DNA of 64,000 nucleotides from Stemphylium vesicarium (lineage: Eukaryota; Ascomycota; Dothideomycetes; Pleosporales; Pleosporaceae): assembly GCA_004380135.1 (NCBI GenBank), contig QXCR01000131.1, forward strand, positions 1 to 64,000, written 5' to 3'. Positions 32,713 through 45,107 of this stretch are shown one piece after another. The position numbers and the translations under genes were made by a program. The notes beneath the pieces were generated by a model that did not search any database, was not told the DNA's origin, and saw only the letters and a list, made by a program, of their open reading frames with translations. Numbering within the stretch: position 1 is the stretch's first letter; every line of letters begins with the position of its first letter.

Positions 32713-35573
32713 TGCCTAGTCCTGTATGTCCTCTTTGGTCATCGTCGCTTCGGAGTAGGTAACACGCGATCGACCTGATCCATCACAGATGCCTTATTAT
32801 CCGATACGTTGTAGAGGTTGAGAACTCGGGACAGCTTTACTCATACTTTCAGGTGCTTACGAATAAGAAATACCGCAGACCTTCAAGGGAGCGGCTCGGG
32901 CCTATATCGGAGCAATGCCGCCCTGAAAGCTACGTACGTTGAGCTCTTCGGATACGTCTAGTTGTTATATCAGCTCCGCTTCGGCTCTTAGAATCTACCC
33001 GTCTCATTACTATGGCATTTCGGGATCCCCCGGGGACTAAATTCGGATTTGATCCCTTCATTTCCCTAAGTGGCGCCAGCTTTCGTGATATAAAACCATG
33101 TTATGGCGAACCAGGCGAGTCCCGGCGAGCATCTATTTAGAATTGGAAGAAGAGCTGAGCCAAACTCGAGATTCTTCGTCAATAGTGAAGATCATCTCTA
33201 GATATCTGTAGATCTGCAGTACACGACACGCATATCCGAATGTGTGAATCGTATGATTTGTTTCTTGGTATAGCCATCGTGGACCGATTGGTGTCGAGAG
33301 CCGCGCCAAGCCCGTAGCCGTAACGATCCACGAGGCTTTCGGTGACTGTAAACTTATGAATGTGGGGTCGGAGCAATCGTGTGGTTCTTGTTGGGATGTT
33401 GTGAACGTGGGGACTGCGGCGAACGATCTACGGGCGCTTCCGCATCTCCAAGATACTTCCCCGGTTCAGTAACGCAGAAAGGAATGCCGGGCGGGACGGC
33501 CTTCCAAGATTGGCTAGGTTGAGCTTCTTAGCCATGCCACTTATTGATCTAGCCAGCACGGCATTGTTTCATATGCCATGCCTCTTCTTATCGCGTCTTA
33601 CTCTACCCCAAGTGCGACTTTACCTGTCGCACTTTCGGTCTCTCGCTCTCCGCATCTAAAACAGGAAAGCTATTAAAGACACCTTTCTCACGTAATCACA
33701 TACTCTTTCGCTGCCTCGCTCGTTTCGGAATGTTCAATACCTTGTGCAAGTCGTTTTGTCGTGTAACCACTAATCCTGAGGTCAGACACTTCGAGTGCGT
33801 CTCTCATCCGCCGCGAGAATGAGCTGTGCGCAAATTTTTCCATTAAGTAGGACGGAAAGGAATGTAGTGAACCGTACGGTACCATGTACCTGGGTACCAA
33901 ACGAAGTCACGGCCGGAGTCGGAGTACCGGAGACTCGCGGCATAAGCCTTCCTGCGGACCCGCGCAGCCTCACCAGTGACATCCGTACGATGCAATATAC
34001 CGTGTCGTGCGAAGGCATCCTCTCGTCCTATTCTTGTCTTCGTTGATAAAGCAGCCCCTACTGCACTCATTTCTTGCACATCGCCTTTTTTCTTTCACGT
34101 ATTCCCGAAATCGTCCTCAATGCAGCTCTCAATGACATGCGCAGTCAAGAATGGTTGTGTGCGCGCTCTGCTTACGAGCAACAAAGGCCTAGCGAAAGAC
34201 ATGGTTGTACAACGTAATACGAGCGGTGGTTTGAATGGGTACATGTCTTGAATACTCATAGCATTCGTTGTCGCGTTCTGGGAGCGGGTAGATCTTTGTC
34301 GTCGTCCCTGGCGGTCAAGCGTAGAAGGGAGGGGCCGCACTTCACGAAGTGGAAGCTTAGCATACAGTCGTTCCTCGGGTACTTACTTGCTGCACGACGT
34401 GAAGACACCTAAGTACCCTGCTGACGCTGTCCCGTCTTACTACGCTTATACATATGCAAAATCCTCGCATGGACATTGGCGACGGTTATATGAGGACCAT
34501 ACTATCACTACAGTTATATCGCGATGCCGACGATGGCTTGCGCGAAACCAGGATGGATGACGATGCTCTTACTGCCAAGCATCACATGATATATTACATC
34601 ATCGTGAGCTACCCGGACCGGCACATCTCCGAGATAGCTCCGGAGATCTTGTACTATCACATTCCACGCCTACACATTCCCAGCCGAGGCAGCAGTGACT
34701 CTAACTTCTACCTGCAGCCATGTAAAGACTTTTGTTTTTCCTCCAGTATGCTTTCCAATCTGGTTACAATATTGGCGTTCCATCCAATCGGATATATCGA
34801 TTCCCTTTTCCAGCCAAGCGATGGCGCGACGCAGCCGAGCGGGCGAGGAGTCTAGATCCTTGTTCATCGGCTCTGGGGACCTTTTTCTTTCCTCGAGCGT
34901 TACGTGCGCCATGCTTGTGGACTTTACCAGCCTTCACGGTTCGCGTTACACGGCGGTGTAAACGGTTGCAGGAGAGCGGAGCAGTTCGTTTCGACGGCGG
35001 GGCGAGAATAGCCGAGATTGAGCCACGAAAGAGAGGGCGGAGCGTGAGACATTGGGCAAACTTTACAATACGATCCAAGAAGGGACATCGTCGAGCCAGA
35101 CACTGGGCATCCCCAGCTCCACCCTTTGCATTCTTGGTATCGTCATTCGGGCACTGCATTCCATTAAAAAAGCCCCTGCGGTGGATTCCGCGATTGCCGA
35201 ATTGCGGGGGGCGATACAACGTTGCTTGGGAACTGTGGGGAAAATATACCACGAGGCGATGACCAGGGACACCATCATGGAATAGGCGAAGTAAGTCGAG
35301 GCACAGGATGGATTGGAGGGAATGTGGCAGAGTGACAGGTCTCTAGCCTCTTAGACGCCGTTACCCCGGGTACCGTTTCAGTACCCAAGCTCCGCTGATC
35401 CCTGCAAGGTGCACAGCATGATGGTTCATGTCCTCGGCCTGGAGTATCAAAAGCAGCTTAATCTCTCCTTGCGGCCGGACTAAAAGGGACCCCTCTTTGT
35501 CGGTATCCTTCAAATACAATTCCCTGGCCACTGCACGCGGATCTTCCAGCTATAGAAACATGCTATTCTGTTC
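32713..35573. other. Gene-poor region beside the transposon
   Basis: Nothing I can support. A minus-strand frame at 33179-33376 (HKFTVTESLVDRYGYGLGAA) looks mildly coding but has no neighbours or splice context. The overlapping long frames at 34732-35262 on both strands are mutually exclusive and neither resembles a known protein. Confidence 0.5.
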
Positions 35574-35609
35574 TTGATCACATCCTCGAACCTCTCACCA
35601 CCCGTAACA

Positions 35610-36526
35610 ATGTCACAACACCTCAGAAATGCCGCCGTTTTCCTCCAGCTCTTCGCAACCCTCACACAATGTGCGAATCTCAACTACTCTGGGGAAGCCA
35701 TTACAACACGATTCTGGGACTGTTGTAAACCGTCCTGTGGATGGAGGGGAAAAGCCGATTTCAACAACCCGGTAGAGTCATGTACAGCCGATGACAAGCC
35801 CACGGATGTTAACGCCGGTACTGGCTGTAACGGTGGTGGCGCATACCAGTGTTCCGAACAGCAACCATGGGCCATCAACGACACCATGGCTTATGGCTAT
35901 GCCGGCGTTTTCATCGAACAAGCACTCACTGGGAGTCGCACCGAAGACGCTTGGTGTTGCGCATGCTACCAACTGGATTTTACCAGTGATCCTTTGATCG
36001 GGAAGAGCATGATTATCCAAGCCTCGAACACTGCCTACGACATCACCAATGCGAATCGGTTTACCCTCGCAGTAAGCCGCCTTTATTATTTGCTCTTGGA
36101 CGCAAAACTGAGTCATTTTAGATACCGGGTGGTAACACCACATCCATGGATGCATGCGCCCGGCAATATGGCGTGGAGCAGTCTGTTTTCGGCGACAACA
36201 TGGTCGGCGTCAGCTCGAGCGACGACTGTCAAAAGCTACCCGAGAACCTGAGACCCGGATGCCAGTGGCGCTTTGACTGGTTCCAAGACGCATCATTCCC
36301 AAGGTAATCATCTCCTTCTAAGCTACACAAAGCATGTGAACTAACGTCGCACAGCGCAAACTTCAAACGCGTCGTCTGTCCAAGCGAGATTACGGCGAAA
36401 ACAAACTGCATTCGTAATGACGACAAAGTGCTTGCCGGCGAGTCTTCTGCCCAGAGCCTCACGCCCAGTTCCCAGACTACTATGGCTGTCGTTACCGTCA
36501 TGATGCTAGGCCTAATATCGATATAG
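35610..36526 (+). CDS. Glycoside hydrolase family 45 endoglucanase-like, C-terminal anchor
   Basis: Secreted beta-1,4-glucanase type. Three exons (35610-36071, 36122-36303, 36355-36526) give 271 residues; an in-frame upstream ATG at 35574 would add 12. Signal peptide LRNAAVFLQLFATLTQCANL is followed by the GH45 hallmark TRFWDCCKPSCGWRGKA with the first catalytic Asp. AWCCACYQLDF and, after the first intron, IPGGNTTSMDACARQYG supply the conserved core and the second acidic residue. SSSDDCQKLPENLRPGCQWR and FDWFQDASFPSANFKRVVCP complete the fold. There is no carbohydrate-binding module; a short Ser/Thr-rich tail ends in a hydrophobic segment (MAVVTVMMLGLISI) that suggests a GPI anchor. Plant or fungal wall remodelling is the likely role. 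Confidence 0.92.
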
Positions 36527-39500
36527 CATCGGTGATGGCTTCCTGCGCATCAGCACCCTCCGGGCCGCTTACGATCCGTCATGCTCTTCATTTCGCTTGT
36601 CTCTTTTACTCTGGAGGCCGGGCTGGTGGCATCGTCAGATGACGAAGCACGGCAAGCCCCATTTCATGCATGGATACCCTACCAATAAAACCACCCGCAT
36701 TGATACAGCAGCCTATTGCACTCTTCTGGATGCGATGATGATATCTCCATTGCCTTTGGGGTCTCGGAGTCGCCGATGATATGCTGGTGTAAAATGTTCT
36801 TTTCCTAGTTTTCTCTTTATCAGGTCGCCGAGGGGGGAGGGGCGAAAGGGGATGAGGCGAAATGCATGTTATTACGATCGGAACTGCATATCGGTGTCTG
36901 GATGTTGCTTTCCTTGTTCGCCGCCAATCGTGGCACTGTTTTTATTGAGGCGCTACTCGGCGAGAATGATGAGCATTTTTTCCTTCGATAACGCTCGCTT
37001 CGGGGAATGTAGCACGAATACAAAGCCATGAAAAATGTAAGGGAAAGTCCTTAGGAATGTCGCATCCATTGAGAAACAATGGGGCGTCTGGGCAGTCAGC
37101 TGGTTGGTGGATTAGACAAGAAAGTCAAGCATGGCAATACGTCCTGAGGAATTGGCAGTAAAGCCGACAAATCATCGAATCGAAGAAATGCAAGCCCACC
37201 TTATTGCGGTTGCACTTTCCATTATTTGGTCAGCCTCATGCAAAAGCACCACAACCCATCCAGGCCAGCCCTTTCGCTTGTGGCAGAAAAGTCCCAGGAC
37301 TTTTCATGAGGGAAACAGCGCGGGAATGCAAACTCCCCCATCAACCTGCCCCTCTCCAGCAACAACACTCCCGCAGTACCACAGCAAACCTTTATTTAGG
37401 CAAATTGCAAAAAAATCAAGAAAGCAACCCAGCGCGCCGCGCCGAATAAAACAATGTCAGAACCCGCCCGCCGAGTCGCAACTGGCTGGCCGGAGTCTGT
37501 GTGTGAGATTATCCATATGAGCCGCGGTGGCAAAAACACTAGTGCCGCGTCGAATATATTACATCGTGGGCCAAACAACATCCCCGGTAAACTAAAAATC
37601 GTGGTGGCTAGGCTTGATGGGGAAATCCCCCGCGGAGGTGGGCATAGCGAGAAAATCAGAGGACGAGAGCGAAAGAGAGAGCGATAAAGGGGGAGAAGGG
37701 CAGGATATCACCACTAGAAGGTAAGGCAGGGGGTTCAACATTTCTATCCTGCCTTACTACGTTTCCTTACGGGAAGGGAAGCGCATTCTCAAGCAATTTT
37801 TTCTCCTGTTTGTAGGTGGCTTTCGGTTATTGTTGTGTAGGGAAGTAGGATGTGACAGATGGTGGGGCGCGTAGCAGTTTGTCTGGTGGGAACACTAGCG
37901 CAAGGAAATATCGTATGCGGGGTGAGAGTAAGATTACGAGACTAACCCGACCTACTTGGTCCATCGCTTATTCAAGGCGCCGGCTGCGTGCTCAGGAAAA
38001 GGTTCCTTCCGTTGAGCGCATTATCGCGCGCCGTGTTTAGTTTATCGATTTCTGTGGTGGTGTTGATGATAGGTATGGTAACACGCTACGGGTGGTTTCT
38101 TCGTATTTACCAAGAAGTCCATTCTGCATTCTCGGGAGAGCGGAATTCGCCTGATGGGGTCGCATCGGTGTTACCACTCGAGATCAAAAACATGATGAAA
38201 GAATGTAACAGGATACGAAGACCAGCTCAGCCAAGCCATCACAACCGTTCTATAGTCACAACAACACATGTGCTATCCCTCCCTCCCTCCCTTCCCTTCG
38301 CTTCCCCCGCCAGCCCCTCACTCAACGAAACAAGAAAGAGCGAATAGGTACCGTAGTCACGTTACACAGTTCCACCGAGAAACGAACCAGGTCTCCACTT
38401 CACACCGTACTCGCGTTACACATTTCCACCGAGAAACAAAGCGAGGCCTCTATCTTATACTTTACATCCACCCAGGATCCAAGATATCTCGACCTGGGGA
38501 CTCCTCGTAAGCAAATGAAAAAAACGTCCAGTCTAGACTGCGTTTGTTGTTCGCGGCGGATCTTCGCCGACCGGACTGGTTGTGGGACAGAGATGGTGTT
38601 CATGTGGGTAAAACGAGCTATGTCTGAAGCAGCGTTGATGGCGAGGTAACGAACGTGCGTTGTGCGGATTCTCTCTCTTGGAGCGAAAGAATATGGTTGG
38701 TGATCTGTCTAGCCAAGCATCTACATTCACTGGTTCTATTTGGCCCCTGTCTAAGAGTCTTGTTAAATGGACAAAGAGTCGTAATCGTACATCGGCTCGT
38801 CGACGCCTTTGGGTGTGAGGCCGCTCGTGGGCAGGGTGTTGCGGATTGGGTTGATGATGAGGGACGCCGTAATCGTGATCGTATTCGTTGCGGAAGAAAA
38901 GTAGAAGTAACAAAAAAGTAAGCGAGATAGTATACTTAGCGTTAACTTATATCTAATTCTACCCTATGTGCACACATTATGCGAGACTTATCGCATTACT
39001 TTAGTATACTATTAGGGTCCTTAATAAACTACCCACCTATTACCACCACAATCTCAAATATACCTAGACGATACGCTACGGCTCCCGCTCTCGGAGATCG
39101 CAGTCACCGTCAGTACATCGGCTCGTCCTTCCACAAGACGTCAAAACGCCAAGATATCGTAACAGCAAAATGAAGGACGAGAATAAAGAAATGTGGCAGA
39201 CACTTGAGGAGCTCGGCGTATTAAGCAGAAGATTTTCCAAGTTTTCAAGTCGTTGGTGGCGAAACGTAGACTCCGATCGAAGGGATTTGCATCCCTTGCT
39301 TGAGAGAGGAATGATGATGCATCAGCCATAGCACTACAAGATTTCCTTTCGATCGAAGTAAGAATCTCTGTGAGGAGGGATAGTTGGTGAGAAGAGATGT
39401 TCCGCGGGAATTCGCATTGCTGGGAACCCTGCACAGGCCGGTCTTTTGTGAGGGGGGAGGGAGGGAGAAGTGATGTAAGTGGATTGTAGTATAGATAGTC

Positions 39501-39689
39501 TAAGTGCAAGTATGATGGCAAATGGAGAGAGAGAGAGAGGTAGAAGTAGCAAACAAGAGAATCGATTATATAGGAAGAATACACCGATATTCATCTTCGG
39601 AAATAAGCAAAGATAGTCAATTCATGCGCTGAGCGAGGTATCATAATCATGGATCGTCAGAATCTCAAACCCAGCCCCCCCCCCCCCCA
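36527..39689. other. Long intergenic region
   Basis: No gene supported. Two diverged copies of a roughly 50-bp direct repeat lie at about 38349-38455, each with a TTCCACCGAGAAAC core. A pure C tract (about 39675-39688) ends next to the stop of the next gene. Open frames on both strands are low-complexity. Confidence 0.55.
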
Positions 39690-41573
39690 TCATAACCTAG
39701 GAAACGGATAAATCCCATCCCTCCCCTTCCCATTTTCATCCTCATCCACGTCGATGCTCTCACCCCGCAGCCGCGCAGCCGCCAACGGCGACAACCCCGC
39801 ATGCAACGTCGCCGCCGACTCCCTCCTCACATTTGGACTCGCCGGCGGACTGTCCAACTCCCACTCCATACTCTTCCACCTCTTGCCACTACCATCCGCG
39901 CCGCCGCCGCCTCCTCCTCCACCATATCTACTCTCCACTAGCGTGGGCGCAGACCCCAAGCTACCCACACTGCGCACCGTCTCTGTCATATCTCCATCGC
40001 CCTTTTCGCAGGAATCCGCTGCTTGGAAACGGCGGTCGTCGGGGCTGTTGTGGCGGCGCGGGGAGCGCGAGAAGTAGCTGTATGAGCGTTTTTGGCAGTT
40101 GGATGGGGCCGCGAGGCGGGAAGGAAGAGAAGGAGAAGGGTAGTCCGATCTTTGATTCCGCTGTTGTTCGACCACAACCACGTTTGTCTCGTTTTTCCCC
40201 TGCTCGGAGCGTGTAGCCAGACTGCTGGAAAAATCGTCGTGGACGCACGGCAGAATCCTATGTATCACGCGTGCGGTTCTGCTCTTACGCATGGACCGAC
40301 TACTTCTACTCCCCATGTCAGAGGAGCAGTGTGAGGAGTCCCACTGTCTTTGTCGTTGTTGTCGCTGTTGCTGCTGCTGCTGTTGCCAGTTCCCTTGATT
40401 CCCGTTTCCGTTACAGTTGTCCGCGCCGCGACATTCCAAGGGCGTGGATTTAGTGCGAAAGTTGAAGATCCAGCGCGTGACGAGGCCGCGCAGAATGGGT
40501 ATGTTGGCCACGATGATGGCGACGTTGTTTTCAATGTGGTTGATGCAGTAGTCGATTGGGTAGGTCCAGTCGGGTTTGAACAGCGTGTAGAGACGGTCGC
40601 GGTATGAGAGGTAGATTTTTGCGGCGCCAATAGCAGTGACACTGAATTTTTTGTCCTCGTCAGTTCAATCTTTCGCTTTGGTGAAGGCAAGGTAAAGGAG
40701 GTGAACTCACGCAAGACTGCACGTAAACACCGCCAGAACCACCAAACGGGAGCGTAATCGCGCACTCATCATCCGCCGAACAATGATAAACGGGATAGGA
40801 AGAATCAAAATGTCGGTGAACAAGTTGGCGCAAGTGACCCAGATCAGCATCTCACCCATCTTGTGCCGACCCATGCAGTGCAGCCCACCAAACGTCCGTG
40901 GCGCCCAAGTGTTCCCCGTTAGCGGCGGGCAGATGAAGATATACAGGCACCACGGTATCAAGGCGCTTCCGACGGTGAAGATCAGGATGGCGTATAGGGC
41001 GCGCTTAAGCCACTCGATGACGGACCCGGCTCGGAGGAGGAGCAGGATAATCGAAGCTTTGACGAGAGGTAAGATGGGTATGTTGAGTAAGTTGAACGCC
41101 ATGACCACCTGGATCGATGTTAGTTACACCAGTCCTTGTAGTCTGGTGATGCTGTACGCACGGCGTAGTATTCGTCGTAGTCGGGCTCAATCTCATCGAC
41201 GGGTACCTGCCATATATGTACCCCAACATGCCACATCTTGACATCTACACAGTCGTGTTAATAAATGCCATCTATATCTCAGCGCGCATCATGAATGAAC
41301 TTACGTCTATACGATGGCCCAATAAGCGCAATTGACAACAGCGTCGGCACGATAATAAGCCAGTCATCTAGATACCCATAATCCGTCAGTCTCGCACCCA
41401 CACATAACGCAATAGTGCTCACACTCCGATTCGGTTTGGTTCAACATACCCCAACTTAACCTCAAATTCAGTTTCCGCCGCGTATATATCCTCAACACCA
41501 CAAACACCGCCGCGAGAAGCGGCGTCCCGATAATCACGCCCAGGCAGGTGAGTTGGAGCGGATAGGTAGGCAT
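39690..41573 (-). CDS. Seven-TM rhodopsin-fold integral membrane protein (Pth11-related)
   Basis: Five exons (41450-41573, 41305-41367, 41162-41244, 40711-41108, 39690-40641) give 539 residues. The N-terminal two-thirds matches the large fungal rhodopsin-domain family: LTCLGVIIGTPLLAAVFVVL with RIYTRRK after TM1, DDWLIIVPTLLSIALIG, FNLLNIPILPLVKASIILLL, ALYAILIFTVGSALIPWCLY, LIWVTCANLFTDILILPIPF and SRLVVLAVFTCSLAVTAIGA. The DDW motif spans an exon join, which supports the model. The long cytoplasmic tail is disordered, with a Gln tract (about 40335-40390 in DNA) and Ser/Arg-rich parts. Pth11-like receptors sense surfaces and metabolites; a ligand cannot be named, and an N-terminal CFEM domain is absent. 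Confidence 0.88.
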
Positions 41574-43813
41574 CTTGGGAGTTTGAAAGCGCGCCCCCCT
41601 CTCAGCCCGAAAAGTGAAAGAGAAGACGATGTCGAAGACGAGGACGATAAACTTACAGGTACCAAAACCTGGAAACGAATCGCGAAACCAACATCTTCGC
41701 ATCCGCTCCGAAGGGGCAAGGGCTTATTGTCATATAAACCAGCGTCCAGCCAAAACCCGCCACACGCAAGGGCGCAGAAGGTCAAGTATGCATGCAGCCG
41801 GTACCCTTGTTTCTCTTCCCCCCCTTACGCGCCTGGAGTATGGGCATGTGGGCAGGTGCGGGCAGGGTAAGGCAGGGCAGGGCAGGGCAGGGCAAGGCAA
41901 CTACAACCGGTTCTTTCACACACACACGCCTACATTTACGCTTGTCATCCCCATCCATGCTTCCCCCGCAATCTCTCTGCATAGCAGTGCGCACGGTACT
42001 TAAAACCTTGCATATTAACGACTTTGATGAATCAAGTAAGACTGGCCGCCTCTCTCACTTTTTCCTTCTCACACGTTCTCGCCATACTGCCGCTTTGCGC
42101 ATCTTGCGTCTCCGTCTCCGCGCACCGCCGCCCGTCAGCCGCCGGCCGTACTCACGTGGAGCCTCGCAATATGTATGTATATATAACACACAATCTGGGC
42201 GCGCCCCGCCCGTCATGTGGAGTTGTTAACCCCGTGTCTTTGTTATATATGATGGTGCGACGGCGCATGCTCTCTGGCGCCTTGTTCCTCGTCTATTTCT
42301 CTGACAAGGACAAGACCGAGAGCGGCGCCAGGAAAGAGCAGCCAGGGTCCAGATACAGCGGCGCCCGCATCTCCACGTTCGCTGTCTGAGGCGCGCATCC
42401 TGAGTAGAACGTTGCTTTTTGCGTATTCCGGATATACAGTGTCTGTTTATTGTAGACCCTGGCGATGAAGAGAACGGGTGTAGAATTGCATATCCCGAAC
42501 CTCCGTTAATTTACCCTTCTCTCTTGCTTCGCTCGCACGCACGCGACGACAACGGACTTTCTACCCCACCAGCGCTAGCACGGAGCGCAAACCCTGGAAA
42601 GAAAGAACGAACCCAGACCGATGAACCCACAATACAGGAAACCGCGTGCGTGTCAAAAGTCAAGCCGATCCCTGCCCTGCCCTGCCCTCCTGGAATCCAG
42701 CGCTAGCAGATGGAACTGCCGCCGCTTAAACTCCCTGGTGACCGGCTGCCCCAATCGCGCGCCTTCGTGCTTGTATATGTCATATTAGACATTGCGGAAC
42801 ATCGACTCAACAGCTAGCAATTCAAAAGCTGGTCTTGAGATCATTCCGCGAGGGCTGGCATCATTGCATCATTGCGTCATTGCATCTTTGCATTTCTCAT
42901 CTGTCGGAAAGCTTTCAGCTTTTCTCTCCCCCTGTTCTCATAGACGCAGTAGTAGTAAATAACTCGACAGTAGCAGATACACACCAACCAACCAACAATA
43001 CACGCCCCATTACCAATTCCGCAGAGAAAAGAAAAAAAAAATAGACCACACGACGCAGAGCTAGAGATTCCAGTAGAAATGGCTATTATATATACACCTC
43101 TGTTTCTTCGGTCTCGGTCTACTAACAGCTACCTTTTCCCATCTCCGTGAACAAAAAAAGGGAAAAGGAAACAGGAAAAGAAAGCTGTAGCTTGGGTGAA
43201 AATGCAACTCAACTCGTCTTAGGTGCCCATTCTCTTTTCTCTTTCTCTTCTCTCCCTCTTTCTCTTCTCTCTCTCTCGCTCACTCCCGCTTATATAAGCC
43301 TTGTCTTTAGGCTTCTTTACCTATATAGGTATGGTAGGTATCGTGATGTGATGTGATTTGACGGGCCCGTGACACACACACGCATCTCCACCCCCGCTCT
43401 AATATACTCACCCGACTTTTCATCTAAACCTCCGCATCACGCACATCACGCACTATAAAAACTGCCGATGATCCGTGGCATATGTAAATTAAAAAAATCG
43501 CCCCGCTGCAAGACTTGGCCGATTTGATCTGATGAGAATACGTCATGTGGTATGGGGTGAGGTAGGTACCTATGTAGCGGGATAAGCTACTTGGCTTCTC
43601 CAAGGCTGGTTTCCATCATGTTCATTTTGCCTAGTTATACATTGTTGAAAGAAAAGAAAAAAAAAAGGTATGCAAACATGCTCGTGATATCTCTCCCTCA
43701 TTGTCGCATAGTAAGCCCTCGCCGACCCATTCCAATGCGCCCCAAAACGCCGTCAAAGATATGCGCGCGGTATACCCATCCCCCCCAAACACCAATCACG
43801 ACCCACTCCTCAC
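41574..43813. other. Intergenic with GGGCA tandem repeats
   Basis: No gene supported. A GGGCA/GGCAG tandem array sits at about 41857-41900. CT-rich and A-rich tracts at 43020-43060 and 43230-43290 look like promoter or UTR sequence. Confidence 0.55.
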
Positions 43814-44635
43814 CTAATCACTCCGAAGCATACTCTCCACCAAATCCCCCAACGGCCCCCAAAAATCACGACTTCCATTCGCTAACCCATGCTCATCAAT
43901 AAACAGCACATAATGCTTAAAACTCGTGTTGAGATGCGGTTCCAGCCCCAACTCGATAACAACAGGGTAGTGGTGACAGTAGATATGGGCGTAGACGCGG
44001 TAAAGCCGCTTGAACATGTTGCGAATGAGGGCGGGAAAGGCCTTGGGAAAGGGTACGCCGATGCGCGAGGGGAACATGGCTTCGTTGTCGACGTTGGATT
44101 GCACCCATGCCATTAGGTGTTCAATGTATTCGGGGGCTGGCATCTTTGTGGGTTTTTTGTACGATTCAGAGTCTTGCCAGAGGTATTCGAATCTAAAGGT
44201 GGTGGTGGGTGTGCGTGTTAATCAATGCGCCTTTGGGTGAGTTGCGGGGTTGTTGGGCATGACTTACTCGTCGGTTGCTTTCATCTCCGGACAACTCTGC
44301 GGCGAGCAAAACTCGGTGATGGAGCCGTAGAGCAGGTTGATTTGGTTGTAGAAGTCGACTACGTTCACGGCGAGCCATTCGTCCTTGTCTTCGCCTTCGG
44401 GCAGCCGGACTGCCTTGCGCAGACTCCCACTGCCCAATGTTGCCTCTGCGTACTGCTTGAGCTGCCAACTGCTGGTGCCGCGGTTCGCCTTTTGTGGCTT
44501 GAATGGTGCGCGCGTTCGCGGGTTACTAGAAAAACGAGTAACAAGGTCAGCCAGTGCTCGGGACAGCCCAATCGACGTCATGTAGTTCAGTGCGACGGAC
44601 AAGGACACTTACACGGCGGTCATGAAGCCCGACAT
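43814..44635 (-). CDS. MOB1: MOB1/phocein kinase activator
   Basis: Coactivator of NDR/LATS kinases (Dbf2 in the mitotic exit and septation pathway). Three exons (44613-44635, 44268-44525, 43814-44192) give 219 residues. The 8-codon first exon (MSGFMTAV) is joined through a GTGTAAGT donor to NPRTRAPFKPQKANRGTSSW. The zinc-site cysteines are in EFCSPQSCPEM, and the His ligands in YAHIYCHHYP. Other signatures: VDFYNQINLLYGSI, FPSRIGVPFPKAFPALIRNM and EPHLNTSFKHYVLFIDEHGL. Similarity to Mob1 rather than Mob2 or phocein is judged from the NTSFKH region and overall length. Confidence 0.93.
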
Positions 44636-45107
44636 GTTTGAATCCCCGCTTCGTGGACAGCGTATGGACGGCGTAACGAGTTGTGTATAGGCGACAGAGA
44701 CTGAGCGAGCTGAAAAGAGGTCAGGTGGAAGAGCTGGTGATGACGTTGGTTGCTTTTGGGAGAGGATGGTGTTTAGGGCCCCGCAACAAACAATCGCATC
44801 CCGCCCGCCGCAACCACGGCCGGACCTCAACCGCGCTAACACGTGAGAGCGCTAATTAGGCAAGCATCATGCCCGCAACATCACTTTTGTACCATTCGTA
44901 GACGAACAAACTAGATGGTAGCTTCTCACGTGCGACGTAGCAATCGTATCAGTGATCATTGATATCGTCTTGTCTCATTTAGGTCTACTCTACGTCTAGG
45001 ATACACCGCTCGCGTGTAAAGAACCACACCTCCACCGCATCCCCAGATCAACTCAGGTCCACCAGTCCACTCTCCACTCTCCACTCTCACCCACGCATGT
45101 GCAATGC
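44636..45107. other. Intergenic, nothing recognised
   Basis: Upstream region of MOB1 and 3' flank of the GH63 gene. A CCACTCT short repeat occurs near 45065-45090. Confidence 0.5.

Noticed and set aside
34732..35262. Long overlapping frames on both strands
   Set aside because: Mutually exclusive, no recognisable protein, no intron signals that improve either.
38349..38455. Direct repeat with TTCCACCGAGAAAC core as transposon ends
   Set aside because: Both copies are in the same orientation, diverged, and there is no coding sequence or boundary between them.
41857..41900. GGGCA tandem array as a CRISPR-like or origin element
   Set aside because: A plain short tandem repeat without spacers; the host is a eukaryote.
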